From assembly GCA_965262565.1 (NCBI GenBank), contig CBDHFQ010000021.1, positions 1-36,962 of the forward strand: a DNA stretch of 36,962 nucleotides, written 5' to 3'. The DNA is from CBDHFQ01 sp965262565. GTDB taxonomy: Bacteria > Bacteroidota > Bacteroidia > J057. The position numbers were made by a program, and so were the translations under genes. Under the pieces are notes generated by a model. That model was given only the letters and a program-made list of their open reading frames with translations. It was not told where the DNA came from and ran no database searches. Shown in pieces: positions 8,944-17,602 of the stretch. Position 1 is the first letter of the stretch. The number at the start of each line of letters is the position of its first letter.

Positions 8944-11900
8944 ATGAAATACCTCTATATGTACTCACACAAGTTATGGATAGTTTTTACTATTCTTATC
9001 TTTCAAGGTATTTTCGCTCAAGCCCAATTAATCGAATTACAACTCGCTCCTGATTCCAATGCCTGCCTGGGAATTATGGACGTATTCATTAAGGTTAGGG
9101 CTTCATCCATTGCCAATCAAAACATCGAGTTAGGCACTTCCTCTCTGATGTTCAATTATGATTCAACTGCCCTGGAATATGTGAACTATGTGCCCATCGA
9201 ATTTGACTCCACTACCTCTCAAAAAGCAGCCGAGGCTCATTGGGACATTCAAAAATACCAGGTAAACCAAGCATACGGAATTTTTAATCTGTCTTTACTA
9301 AAATTACCGGAAGGCCAACATCACTACCTCCTTGATACAGCCACTTTTATCGCTATTGGTAAACTACAATTCAGATTCAAACAACATGTTCAAGATACGA
9401 GCACATACCTGCGCACTAATATTGATTACACTTCTTTTACGGATAGAAACAACACGAACATAGGACTAGAGAACATTCCTTCTATTTCTCTTGCTCCCAA
9501 AGATTTCATTCTCAATTATCCTACGGTCGCAGTTAGCACAACAGATGCCACATGTGAAGAAAAAGGTAACATCACCTTTCTCTTCAATAGTGACCCTCAT
9601 CGAAATAGCCTGGAGTTTAGCCTGGATGGAGGTATTACTTATCAAAGTCCTGTAGCTGATGATTCGGGTAGTTTCTCCTTTGAGGTGGATACCGGTTATT
9701 ACGCGCTTAGTGCTCGCTGGACAGGATCTAACTGTGGAATACATCTAGATACTGCCATCATTCAATTGGCGGATACGATCTTGGTTCCTTGTGAGTGTAA
9801 AGCGTTACCGAACATTGAACTTAGCTCGCTTCTGAACAATCATTCCTGGAATATAGTGTCTGGCCCACAAGTAATTGCCTATGAAGGAGACCAATTAGCA
9901 CTTCGATCAAATGTGATCAATGAATCTCAATACAATTGGACAGGACCAAACACTTATACTCAATTGGGAGATACAGCGAATAGTGGATTTATTCTACTAA
10001 GTGATAGCATCACAATGGCTGATTCAGGTATCTATCGACTTGATATTTTGTACCAAAATGGCTGCACTAAAAGCACTACCGTAGAAGTAGTGGTAAAAGG
10101 ATGTGAAGAATTACCGGACATTGAACTAAGTAGATATGAAAATGATAGTGTGGGATATATAGTGGCCAACGATACTATTTTTGTATATGAAGGTGAGAAG
10201 CTAGAAATTAATTCTACTGTAAATAATGAACGCCAATACAGTTGGTCCGGCCCTAATGGATTCTTTCAGCCAGGAGATACGGCGATAGGTGGACTCGTGC
10301 TAGTCAGTGATAGCATCACAATGGCTGACTCAGGCTCCTACCAATTGGACATTCTTTACCAATCTGGTTGTATCAATACGACTTCCGTCCAGGTCAAGGT
10401 AAAAACTTGCGAAGAATTGCCCGAAGTTACTTTGAGTTCCAGGATAAATGATAGTTCCTGGAATAAGGTGCTAACTCAGCAAATAGTGGTAAATGCAGGA
10501 GACAAATTAACTTTCCTCTCTGATGTAAGCGATGAACGACAATATGTATGGAATGGACCCAATGGGTTTTCTCAGCAAGGGGATTCAACTAATAGTGGAT
10601 GGATTTTATTGAGTGATCGTATTTCTGCAGCAGATTCGGGCGTATACCAACTAGATATTCTTTACCGATCTGGCTGTATCAATAGTACCTCCATTGAGCT
10701 AATTGTCCTAGAATGCGATAAATTACCAAAGATTACGTTAAGTGCTCAGGTGAATGATAGTAGTTGGAATCTTCTTTCCCCACAAAAAATAGTGATCAAT
10801 GAAGGTGACAAGCTGGAAATCATCTCTAATGTAAACAACGAAGTACTATATAATTGGTCCGGCCCTAATAACTTCAATCAGCAAGGAGATACGGCTAATT
10901 ATGGATTCCTCTTGCTGAGTGATAGTGTAACCCTCGCAGATAATGGCTTATACCAACTTGACATTTTTTACGCTTCAGGATGTGTGAAAAGTACTTCGAT
11001 AGAGGTGGAAGTCATTGGATGTGATGTATTACCGGATATCGGACTTAGAACTCGCATTAATGATTCTTCCTGGAATTCCATTTTACAAGATCAGATCATC
11101 ATAAGAGAAGGAAGTAAATTAGCGCTAATTTCGGATGTGAATCATGGAAGCCAGTATTATTGGACAGGACCGAACAACTTCTTTTTAAAGGGAGATTCAC
11201 TTAATAGCGGTCTTGTGGAGATAAGCGAACATATATTGTTAGGAGATACGGGAACATACCTATTGGAACTACACTATGCATCAGGTTGTATAGATAGTGC
11301 TTCTGTAAAAGTCGTTGTGGAGAGATTAGCTACAATAACGAGAACCTTAGAAGTCATCGCAGATACCTATACAAATAATGCATCTCAGCGAGTAGATGAT
11401 AATCAGGGAACAAATGTTAAGATGTTTGCCAGAAACAGGACAGCTTGGGGATACGAACCCTATGTAAAATTTGATGTCTCTTCCTTTAGGGCCGTAAGTA
11501 GAGCCGTTCTCCGTTTATATGGCTATAATCCCAAGACCAGCAAGACCGTGGAAGTGGCCGCTTATCAAACGACGGATAACTGGGAAGAAGAGGTACTAAC
11601 CTTTTCAAACCAACCGGGAAAATTCGGAGATCCATTGGCGACGGCAACTATTAATGGAACACAAGGCTATCGCGAGTGGGTGGTAACAGATTATGTGAAC
11701 GCTCAGGCTCAAGAAGATGGAATCGTGTCCTTCGTTATGTCATCCATTAATAATGATGATGAATCCATCAGATTTAGTACAAAGGAAGCTGGCAGTAATA
11801 TCCCTGTCTTATTTGTGGAAGGCTTGGAACCAACGAAAGAAAAACTGCCCCAAATCATCACTATTAATCCTATCCCAGATAAATACACTACTGACACTCC

Positions 11901-13977
11901 TTTCCGACTTCAAGCTTCTTCTACCTATGGCTTGGAAGTACATTTTGGGATCGTTTCTGGCCCAGCAAGCGTAGAAAATGATTCCTTAACATTAACAGGT
12001 GAGACGGGAACAGTCGTAGTAAGAGCTTCTCAAGATGGAAATAGTCAATATGAAGCTGCCGTTCCAGTCCTCCAATCATTCACTGTTACCATAGCAGGTT
12101 GTGATACACTACCTGATATAGAATTGAATGCACGAATAAATGATAGCTCCTGGGTGGCAGCTCAACATCAAATCATCGTAAAAGAAGGAGATAAGTTAGA
12201 GATGTTGACCAATGTGCCAACAGCAAGCCTGTATGAATGGAGCGGATCTACTGGCTTCTACCAACAAGGAGATACTGCTAATGCTGGCTTTGTGTTGATG
12301 AGTGATGATCTTACTTCAGCCGATACCGGCAGTTACCAATTTAAGGTTCACTATGAATCTGGCTGTATCGATAGCATTTCCTTCAAACTAGTCTTTGAGC
12401 AATTGGTCAGCACCACAAAAACGCTGGAAGTCATTGCGGATACTTATACTAATAATGCATCGGCACGCATAAATGACAATCAAGGAATAAACAACAAAAT
12501 GTTTGCGAGAAATAGAGCTACATGGGGATATGAATCCTATTTAAAGTTCGATGTTACTTCGTTCAAATTTGTAAGTAAAGCCATTCTTAGGATTTATTCA
12601 TATAATCCTAAGAATAATAACCCTGTACAGGTAGCAGCTTTCCAAACAGCAGATACTTGGGAGGAGGAGGTGCTTACTTTTGCTAATACTACAGGGAAAT
12701 TTGGTGATCCATTAGCAAGTGTGAGCATAAATTCTACGGCCCAATATTACGAATGGGATGTTACTGAGTATGTGAATACTCAATCATTGGCAGATGGGAT
12801 TGTTTCCTTTGTTATGGCTTCCATCAATGATGATGACGAATCCGTTAGGTTAACCACAAGGGAGGCTGGCAGCAATCCCCCTATTTTATATGTGGAAGGC
12901 CTGGAAGGAACAGGAGGAAAACTACCTCAAATCATTTCTTTTGACCCTATCCCTGACAAATTTATCACAGACATTCCATTTTCATTACAAGCTTCTTCCA
13001 CTTCCGGGCTTAAGGTCAGTTTTGAGCTTATTTCAGGGCCTGCAACCATAGAAGATAATTTCCTCACTTTGACAGGAGAAACCGGAACAGTCTCAGTAAG
13101 CGCCTATCAGGCAGGTGATGTACAATTTGATCCTGCTTTATCGGTTATTCAAACATTTGAAGTATTAGATGAAGTAATTGCTGAAAGAACGATTGATGTC
13201 CTTGCGGATGCTTACGTGAACAATGCTTCCAATCAAATCAACACCAACTATGGTAACAAAAATAATTTAGATGTAAGGAACAAAAGTAGTTGGGGGTATG
13301 CCTCTTACCTGAGATTTGATCTAAGCTCTTTCAATCAAGTTGTGGATGTGAAGTTGAGAGTTTACGGATCTAATCCTGAGAACAATGTGCCGATTAATGT
13401 GCAAATATCGGGGACTTCAGATAACTGGAGCGAAGAGGGTATTACCTATCAAAATGCTCCTACAATAGGAAGTGCATTGAACACCTTTACTGTTTCAGAA
13501 GGCCCGAAATATTATGAAATCGATGTAACGGATTATGTAAAAAATGAGATTAGTGATAATGGGATAGCTTCTTTCGTTTTAACCTCCCTCAACCCATCTA
13601 TCGACCGTGCCAGATTTGATGCGAAAGAAAAAGGAGGGAATCCGGCCCAATTAGTCGTTCGTGGAACCATTGGCACATCTTCTCAACAACTATCTTCTAC
13701 CGCAGACCCTATAAATACTGAAATAAATTGGAAGGTCGATGTGTATCCTAATCCTTTTTCTGAGGATGTTCGAGTCATGGTTACAGGGCCTGAAGCGACA
13801 TTCCTCTCTCTCAACATCGTAGATATGCTAGGGAGAGTAGTGTATGAACTGCAAGGGATAAAGACGAGAAAAGAAATACCTATTCACTTAGGGAATAGTA
13901 AAGGAATATACCTGCTACGAATATCCAATGGATTAGAAGTACTGCAGTCCATCCGTCTTGTAGCGCTGGACAAATAA
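8944..13977 (+). CDS. giant modular T9SS-secreted surface protein (cohesin-like, Ig-like repeats, DNRLRE domains)
   Basis: I favour the ATG at 8944, which starts a good signal peptide (MKYLYMYSHKLWIV to FAQAQ). A GTG at 8905 overlapping the upstream TGA would add 13 residues and is the alternative. Order of modules: a cohesin-like beta-sandwich (roughly residues 25-185, LGTSSLMFNYDSTALEY); a SprB-like linker; five 102-residue Ig-like repeats in tandem; a DNRLRE-type domain (VIADTYTNNAS, AWGYEPYVKFDVSSF); a PIPDK-type Ig-like domain; a sixth repeat; a second DNRLRE and PIPDK unit; a third DNRLRE; and a C-terminal type A sorting domain (VDVYPNPFSEDV to GIYLLRIS). It is predicted to be exported by the type IX system and held at the surface. 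Likely roles are adhesion or polysaccharide binding. Operon-like with the DUF1800/DUF1501 pair; terminated at 14011. Confidence 0.88.
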   Translation: MKYLYMYSHKLWIVFTILIFQGIFAQAQLIELQLAPDSNACLGIMDVFIKVRASSIANQNIELGTSSLMFNYDSTALEYVNYVPIEFDSTTSQKAAEAHWDIQKYQVNQAYGIFNLSLLKLPEGQHHYLLDTATFIAIGKLQFRFKQHVQDTSTYLRTNIDYTSFTDRNNTNIGLENIPSISLAPKDFILNYPTVAVSTTDATCEEKGNITFLFNSDPHRNSLEFSLDGGITYQSPVADDSGSFSFEVDTGYYALSARWTGSNCGIHLDTAIIQLADTILVPCECKALPNIELSSLLNNHSWNIVSGPQVIAYEGDQLALRSNVINESQYNWTGPNTYTQLGDTANSGFILLSDSITMADSGIYRLDILYQNGCTKSTTVEVVVKGCEELPDIELSRYENDSVGYIVANDTIFVYEGEKLEINSTVNNERQYSWSGPNGFFQPGDTAIGGLVLVSDSITMADSGSYQLDILYQSGCINTTSVQVKVKTCEELPEVTLSSRINDSSWNKVLTQQIVVNAGDKLTFLSDVSDERQYVWNGPNGFSQQGDSTNSGWILLSDRISAADSGVYQLDILYRSGCINSTSIELIVLECDKLPKITLSAQVNDSSWNLLSPQKIVINEGDKLEIISNVNNEVLYNWSGPNNFNQQGDTANYGFLLLSDSVTLADNGLYQLDIFYASGCVKSTSIEVEVIGCDVLPDIGLRTRINDSSWNSILQDQIIIREGSKLALISDVNHGSQYYWTGPNNFFLKGDSLNSGLVEISEHILLGDTGTYLLELHYASGCIDSASVKVVVERLATITRTLEVIADTYTNNASQRVDDNQGTNVKMFARNRTAWGYEPYVKFDVSSFRAVSRAVLRLYGYNPKTSKTVEVAAYQTTDNWEEEVLTFSNQPGKFGDPLATATINGTQGYREWVVTDYVNAQAQEDGIVSFVMSSINNDDESIRFSTKEAGSNIPVLFVEGLEPTKEKLPQIITINPIPDKYTTDTPFRLQASSTYGLEVHFGIVSGPASVENDSLTLTGETGTVVVRASQDGNSQYEAAVPVLQSFTVTIAGCDTLPDIELNARINDSSWVAAQHQIIVKEGDKLEMLTNVPTASLYEWSGSTGFYQQGDTANAGFVLMSDDLTSADTGSYQFKVHYESGCIDSISFKLVFEQLVSTTKTLEVIADTYTNNASARINDNQGINNKMFARNRATWGYESYLKFDVTSFKFVSKAILRIYSYNPKNNNPVQVAAFQTADTWEEEVLTFANTTGKFGDPLASVSINSTAQYYEWDVTEYVNTQSLADGIVSFVMASINDDDESVRLTTREAGSNPPILYVEGLEGTGGKLPQIISFDPIPDKFITDIPFSLQASSTSGLKVSFELISGPATIEDNFLTLTGETGTVSVSAYQAGDVQFDPALSVIQTFEVLDEVIAERTIDVLADAYVNNASNQINTNYGNKNNLDVRNKSSWGYASYLRFDLSSFNQVVDVKLRVYGSNPENNVPINVQISGTSDNWSEEGITYQNAPTIGSALNTFTVSEGPKYYEIDVTDYVKNEISDNGIASFVLTSLNPSIDRARFDAKEKGGNPAQLVVRGTIGTSSQQLSSTADPINTEINWKVDVYPNPFSEDVRVMVTGPEATFLSLNIVDMLGRVVYELQGIKTRKEIPIHLGNSKGIYLLRISNGLEVLQSIRLVALDK
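9796..11325 (+). repeat. five tandem 306-bp coding repeats in the surface protein
   Basis: Units begin at 9796, 10102, 10408, 10714 and 11020, exactly 306 bp apart (102 codons). Each starts with Cys-x-x-LP, contains an EGDKL-like core, a Y.W.GP motif, a GD(T/S) segment, LLSDS-like and ADSG.Y.LDI.Y.SGC. Cys pairs at both ends suggest a disulfide-closed Ig-like fold. A sixth, separate copy starts at 12100. Confidence 0.85.
11020..13170 (+). repeat. approximately 1080-bp duplicated block (Ig repeat + DNRLRE + PIPDK domain)
   Basis: The block starting at 11020 is repeated at 12100, giving a period of 1080 bp (360 codons). Both copies contain an Ig-like repeat, a DNRLRE domain with EVIADTYTNNAS and a domain starting LPQII followed by PIPDK. 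The third DNRLRE (about 13180-13665) lacks the preceding Ig repeat. Confidence 0.8.
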
Positions 13978-14010
13978 AATAGGTATCTATCAAGTATATA
14001 AAAAAAGATC

Positions 14011-14048
14011 GTCCCGATACTGATGAAACAGTGTTGGGACATTTCTTT
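14011..14048 (+). terminator. hairpin terminator after the T9SS gene (copy 2 of a repeated element)
   Basis: The arms GTCCCGATACT and AGTGTTGGGAC enclose the same GATGAAAC loop as the hairpin at 4673, pairing over 11 bp with two G-U wobbles. A T-rich tail follows and an A-run precedes it. It differs from the first copy by one base over about 34 bases. Confidence 0.75.
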
Positions 14049-14278
14049 TGACAAAGAAAGAAAGCTAAAAGGGCTTCTCTCCTATTTTTATGATCCCATC
14101 AATAGTTGTTTTGAACCTTAAAGCACTTGGGCCATATATATAGCATTTATTGGAAAATAGTATCCGCTTATTTATGTGGGGAGGTATTGTTAGGATCATT
14201 CCAACCTACAATTGTGAGAATGAGTGGGGAATGAATTAGCAACATTTCCTATCTTGAGGCTTAAAACAAATACATCCT
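14049..14278. other. intergenic region before the SEFIR gene
   Basis: About 230 bases after the terminator without a credible gene. It presumably holds the promoter of the SEFIR gene. No clear operator or hairpin stood out. Confidence 0.35.
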
Positions 14279-15094
14279 GTGATTACCGTTTTTATTTCTT
14301 ATAGCCACGATAGCGAACATCATATACAGCAAGTAGTCGACCTTGGGACGAAATTGATAGAATGGGGTGGGATAGATGTAGTATTGGACCAATGGGAAAG
14401 CTCTCCTGAAGAAGGGTGGACCCTTTGGATGGAAAAACAAATCAAGAATACGGATTTTACCTTAATCATTTGTTCCTCCGCCTATTATGATAAAGTCATA
14501 CATGATACAAAGGCAGGAGTAGGGAAAGGCGTAAAATGGGAGGGAAGGATGATCAGAAATTTGTTATATACCTCTGATTCTAAAGGCAATAAGTTTATTC
14601 CTGTGCTGTTAGACAATGGAAAACCCGTTCATATTCTTACGGCCCTCAAAGACAGCACACATTATTATGCCCATACGGAAGAGGGATTTGAGAAATTATA
14701 CCGATTTCTGACCGCACAACCAGACCGAAAAAAGCCTAAACCCAAACCTACTTCCCGAAAAATGCCGTTGAAAGATCGCCCCGCTACTACCTCTGACCCT
14801 TCTTTTTCCTCAACTAATTTCCCCGACATCCCAACAGAGTTGAACGAACTACCTACAGAACCCCTCCCTAATGATCCTGCGTCTCTAGTGGAAAGAGGAG
14901 AATTGCGGAAAGCCTTGGAAGTATTAAAAATGAGTGTACCAGATTATAGAAAAACGGAAGTACTACAATTGCTAGCCCAGGTGAACTCGTTAGAAAAAGA
15001 TCGTCGATTAGGAATGTTGACAGATGAACAGGCAAATACCCGAAGAAATCGGATCACCTATAATATCCTTAATTTAATCGAAGGGGAGGAATAG
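14279..15094 (+). CDS. SEFIR (TIR-like) domain protein with C-terminal effector-associated domain
   Basis: Residues 1-147 form a SEFIR domain: VFISYSHDSEHH at the start, LGTKLIEWGGIDVVLDQWE, TDFTLIICSSAYYDKV and KFIPVLLD follow the usual order. A Pro/Thr/Ser-rich linker follows (about 150-200). The last about 65 residues (LVERGELRKALEVLK, then LLAQVNSLEKDRRLGMLTDE, then RRNRITYNILNLIE) match the pattern of small helical effector-associated domains seen in Bacteroidota, which recruit effectors by homotypic contact. The start is GTG at 14279. TIR/SEFIR domains act in immune-like signalling and some are NADases; no catalytic claim is made here. It lies 3.2 kb from the end of the DGR/CHAT operon on the other strand and may be an additional effector of the same conflict network. 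Confidence 0.85.
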   Translation: MITVFISYSHDSEHHIQQVVDLGTKLIEWGGIDVVLDQWESSPEEGWTLWMEKQIKNTDFTLIICSSAYYDKVIHDTKAGVGKGVKWEGRMIRNLLYTSDSKGNKFIPVLLDNGKPVHILTALKDSTHYYAHTEEGFEKLYRFLTAQPDRKKPKPKPTSRKMPLKDRPATTSDPSFSSTNFPDIPTELNELPTEPLPNDPASLVERGELRKALEVLKMSVPDYRKTEVLQLLAQVNSLEKDRRLGMLTDEQANTRRNRITYNILNLIEGEE

Positions 15095-15124
15095 TCTCTC
15101 CTTCAAATCCCGGGTCAATCGTAC

Positions 15125-15423
15125 TATCCTATTTCGGGCTTTTCCAAGGATTAGTCTCCTTGTTCCATATTTGAATGAATTGCTTTGACTCTAGCTATTT
15201 CTATATCCTGCAGTCTTGCAATATCTTCATAAGTCATGATACCTTCCTTGAAGAATCGAGATTGTAGATGTCTTTCTACTGCTTTTACTAACGTTCTTTC
15301 AACTCCTATTTCTATTCCTTGCTCGATACCCTGTTCTATTCCCTGTTCTATCCCTTCCTCTCTAATCGCATGTTCTATATACTCATTAATTCCCATAGCT
15401 TTAAATGTTGCTAATAACCCCAA
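15125..15423 (-). pseudogene. duplicated 3' fragment of the Rpn-type nuclease gene (outer copy)
   Basis: A 90-codon open frame (15151-15423) encodes only the C-terminal tail of an Rpn protein: TFKAMGINEYIEHAIREEG, the GIEQ repeats, then VERTLVKAVERHLQSRFF to IHSNMEQGD. The same first 35 or so residues occur near the end of the full-length gene at 15621-16460. This looks like the original natural C-terminus left behind after a tandem duplication. No nuclease core is present, so it is not expected to be functional on its own. Confidence 0.75.
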
Positions 15424-15430
15424 ATTAAAT

Positions 15431-15624
15431 TATCCTATTTCGGGCTTTTCCAAGGATTAATCTCCTTGTTCCATATTTGAATGAATTGCTTTGACTCTAG
15501 CTATTTCTATATCCTGGAGTCTTGCAATATCTTCATAAGTCATGATACCTTCCTTGAAGAATCGAGATTGTAGATGTCTTTCTACTGCTTTTACTAACGT
15601 TCTTTCAGCTCCTATTTCTATCAT
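15431..15624 (-). pseudogene. second 3' fragment of the Rpn-type gene (inner copy)
   Basis: Bases 15431-15620 repeat 15125-15314 with about three mismatches (offset 306). A short frame from ATG at 15622-15624 to TAA at 15457-15459 encodes MIEIGAERTLVKAVERHL to NMEQGD, the expected end of the Rpn protein. It starts at the TGA of the truncated Rpn gene in another frame, so the natural tail is now disconnected. Confidence 0.7.
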
Positions 15625-16460
15625 GATCGAGATTGTAGATGTCTTTCTTTCTCGATACCCTGTTCTATTCCTTGCTCGATACCCTGTTCTATCCCTTCCT
15701 CTCTAATCGCATGTTCTATATACTCATTAATTCCCATAGCTTTAAATGTTGGTGTTATACTTTCAATTTCTTTATCGAGTAATTCCTCTGTTTCTTCCTT
15801 ATCAAACCTGACATATCTCCTAATGAAGTTAAGTAATTTCTCCGTAAATATCCTGTCATATCCTTTTTGGGCCAATAAACGGATCAATCTGATTTTGTAG
15901 GCCAATTTCTGCTTATCCAGAGCTCTATCGATCTTAATCGCCTGCTTAGCAGCCAACAACGCCAAAGCAAATGGATTAGGATCTTCCTCTAATGTACGAT
16001 CCTCCTCCTCCCAAAGTTTATACACATGATAATCAAACCTCAAAGAGGAACGAAATACATAATGCTCATAATTCATAGGATGTGGGTTGGCTGACGGATG
16101 AACCAGAATGGCCAAGCTTCCAACAGCTTCTTCCAATCGATCAAATATTCTATAGTGATAAACGAACATTCTCCTTGAAAAGATAGGATCTCGCTGGGCC
16201 TGAACCTCTACATGAATGTATACAATCCTCGTCTCTCCATGCTGCAAATACACTTTGGCCAATTTATCCGCATACCGCCGATCTCGAAATTCAGGTGTGA
16301 TAATATTCTCTAACTCCTTATCGAGAAATTCAACCTGTTCAATATGCATATTCTCAAGAAATTCGGGATAAAAGAATCGCAACAAGGCCTCAAAAAAATC
16401 TTCAAGCAATCCTTTCCATAATCCATCTCTATTAAGGCGGGAAGTCTTTTTCATAAACAA
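15621..16460 (-). CDS. Rpn family (PD-(D/E)XK nuclease-like) protein with rearranged C-terminus
   Basis: The 279-residue product has the Rpn/transposase-31-like pattern: LEDFFEALLRFFYPEF near the start, ELENIITPEFRDRRYADKLAKV, then the nuclease strand YIHVEVQAQRDPIFSRRMFVYHYRIFD. Rpn proteins are DNA endonucleases that promote RecA-independent recombination. The C-terminus contains (GIEQ)n repeats typical of this family. It then jumps to EKERHLQSRS, skipping the IGVERTLVKAV segment found in the two downstream fragments, so the tail has been altered by the local duplication. ATG at 16454 (third codon) is an equally good start (MKKTSRLNRDGLW). The core looks intact; activity is uncertain. Confidence 0.82.
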   Translation of the reverse strand: MFMKKTSRLNRDGLWKGLLEDFFEALLRFFYPEFLENMHIEQVEFLDKELENIITPEFRDRRYADKLAKVYLQHGETRIVYIHVEVQAQRDPIFSRRMFVYHYRIFDRLEEAVGSLAILVHPSANPHPMNYEHYVFRSSLRFDYHVYKLWEEEDRTLEEDPNPFALALLAAKQAIKIDRALDKQKLAYKIRLIRLLAQKGYDRIFTEKLLNFIRRYVRFDKEETEELLDKEIESITPTFKAMGINEYIEHAIREEGIEQGIEQGIEQGIEKERHLQSRS

Positions 16461-16625
16461 TCATTGAATTATCTACAGTTACATCCGACCTTCTTAGCAC
16501 CCTGTGAGAAATTCAATGATTCTACTAATGGAAGGTTGCTGAACATATAACAAATCACATGCCAAAATAATTAGCCATACAAAACAAAAACTAATCTTAT
16601 AGGCTAAACACAACCTCCATCCACA

Positions 16626-16655
16626 TAAAAAAGGTGCCCGCCTCAGCAGACACCT
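16626..16655 (-). terminator. terminator of the 16712-17149 gene
   Basis: On the minus strand the arms AGGTGTCTGC and GCGGGCACCT pair over 10 bp (two G-U pairs) around a TGAG loop, followed by six T. It lies 56 bases after the stop codon of the secreted coiled-coil gene. Confidence 0.75.
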
Positions 16656-16711
16656 CACCTAAACTATCCTTAACACACAACGAAAACTACCTAAACCTTA
16701 GCCGTTTCTTG

Positions 16712-17149
16712 TTAGTAATAAAATCCTCTGAATCCGAAATAGGGACTAATAAACCCACGCCTAAAGAAAAAAGGGCTGTAGTATCCGAACCCAAACGTCG
16801 GCCCAAAAGCACCATAGTATCCAAACCTACTCCTAAAAGGATCATTGATATCTTCAATCGTACTCAATTTGTTTCTCTCCTTATTTAATTCCTTGCGAAC
16901 AGACTTCAACTCACTCTTCCAGGCTTCCTTCTCACTTTCACTTAACGTCTGTTTATTGACCGCTTTCAATGCCTTCTTCTCTTCTTCCAGCGCATCAATT
17001 CTATCCACTAACCTACTAATCGTAGCCGCTTCATTTCCATCATCATCCAAGGCATATGCTTCCTGTGCGGTCGTTGTTCCAATGATGAAGACCATACTCA
17101 TTAAAAAAACTGCGGCCAACTTGAGGGGATGTTTCATTTTGTACTCCAT
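16712..17149 (-). CDS. secreted coiled-coil protein with Tyr/Gly/Phe-rich tail (paralogue A)
   Basis: A 145-residue protein with an N-terminal signal peptide (LKLAAVFLMSMVFIIG, cleavage near TTAQEA). A charged heptad-like helix follows (about 43-98: ISRLVDRIDALEEEKKALK and KSELKSVRKELNKERNKL). The tail is rich in Gly, Tyr, Phe and Arg (GYYGAFGPTFGFGYY). The gene at 17603-18025 is a clear paralogue with the same architecture. Both begin with Met-x-x-x-Met, so the upstream ATG of each may be the true start, or ATG at 17137 here. The family is not recognised. Aromatic/Gly tails suggest a periplasmic or surface structural or aggregation-prone role, which is inference. Confidence 0.7.
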   Translation of the reverse strand: MEYKMKHPLKLAAVFLMSMVFIIGTTTAQEAYALDDDGNEAATISRLVDRIDALEEEKKALKAVNKQTLSESEKEAWKSELKSVRKELNKERNKLSTIEDINDPFRSRFGYYGAFGPTFGFGYYSPFFFRRGFISPYFGFRGFYY

Positions 17150-17153
17150 TTAA

Positions 17154-17602
17154 CAGTGATTATGTTACCTATGCTTTACCAACTGACACACTCTTTACAC
17201 GTCGGATTCGCGGAGAAGTTGGGCCAAAACCGACAAGCGTAGATAGACACAGAATGAATGGGGAAAATAGGGGAACCAACACAGAATTATATTGGAACGA
17301 TCGTTTGGCAACCACTATTATGTACTGACAATCAAAAAGTTAAATGTCTCCTCCTTGACATTATTATTTGGAAGTCAGCTAGCCAATGCCTTCTGAACTC
17401 ACCTATCGCCTCGGTCTTAGCACCAACATGTACATACACATGATGTGTGTCCCTCTCCACTAAGCGAATTACTGCCAGAATCTCTTCCCCACAACGCAAA
17501 AAAAAAAACACAGGATAATCCTTCTAAAGACCACCCTGTATTGCCTGAGATAAAAGATCTTACCTTCCAAAAGAGACATGTTCCTGCCCCATACCAACAT
17601 CC
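17154..17602. other. spacer between the two paralogous coiled-coil genes
   Basis: About 450 bases with no convincing gene. It holds the terminator of the 17603-18025 gene at one end and must hold the promoter of the 16712-17149 gene at the other. Short open frames here show no start context or recognisable composition. Confidence 0.4.
17498..17539 (-). terminator. terminator of the 17603-18025 gene
   Basis: On the minus strand ACAGG and CCTGT form a short outer stem (imperfect inside) directly followed, after two bases, by an 11-base T-run (17498-17508). It lies 64 bases after the stop codon. Confidence 0.5.

Larger units (their letters stand above)
15125..15750. repeat. imperfect tandem duplication of the Rpn gene 3' end
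   Basis: Two copies of an approximately 190-bp segment (15125-15314 and 15431-15620). A second shared segment encodes the FKAMGINEY-to-GIEQ part (about 15325-15410 and 15650-15750). A further short piece, CGAGATTGTAGATGTCTTTCT, is copied a third time near 15626-15650 at the junction. Confidence 0.8.

Noticed and set aside
9466..9744. Minus-strand frame inside the T9SS gene
   Set aside because: It lies wholly inside a strongly supported coding region and has no recognisable composition or context.
15236..15460. Plus-strand frame with repeated CSIP motifs
   Set aside because: Antisense shadow of the GIEQ repeats in the Rpn fragments.
15125..15750. A second DGR TR/VR pair or a CRISPR-like repeat
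   Set aside because: The differences between copies are few and not adenine-biased, and there is no repeat-spacer regularity; a simple tandem duplication explains it.
17258..17443. 61-codon plus-strand frame between the paralogues
   Set aside because: No plausible start context, domain or neighbour support; treated as spacer.
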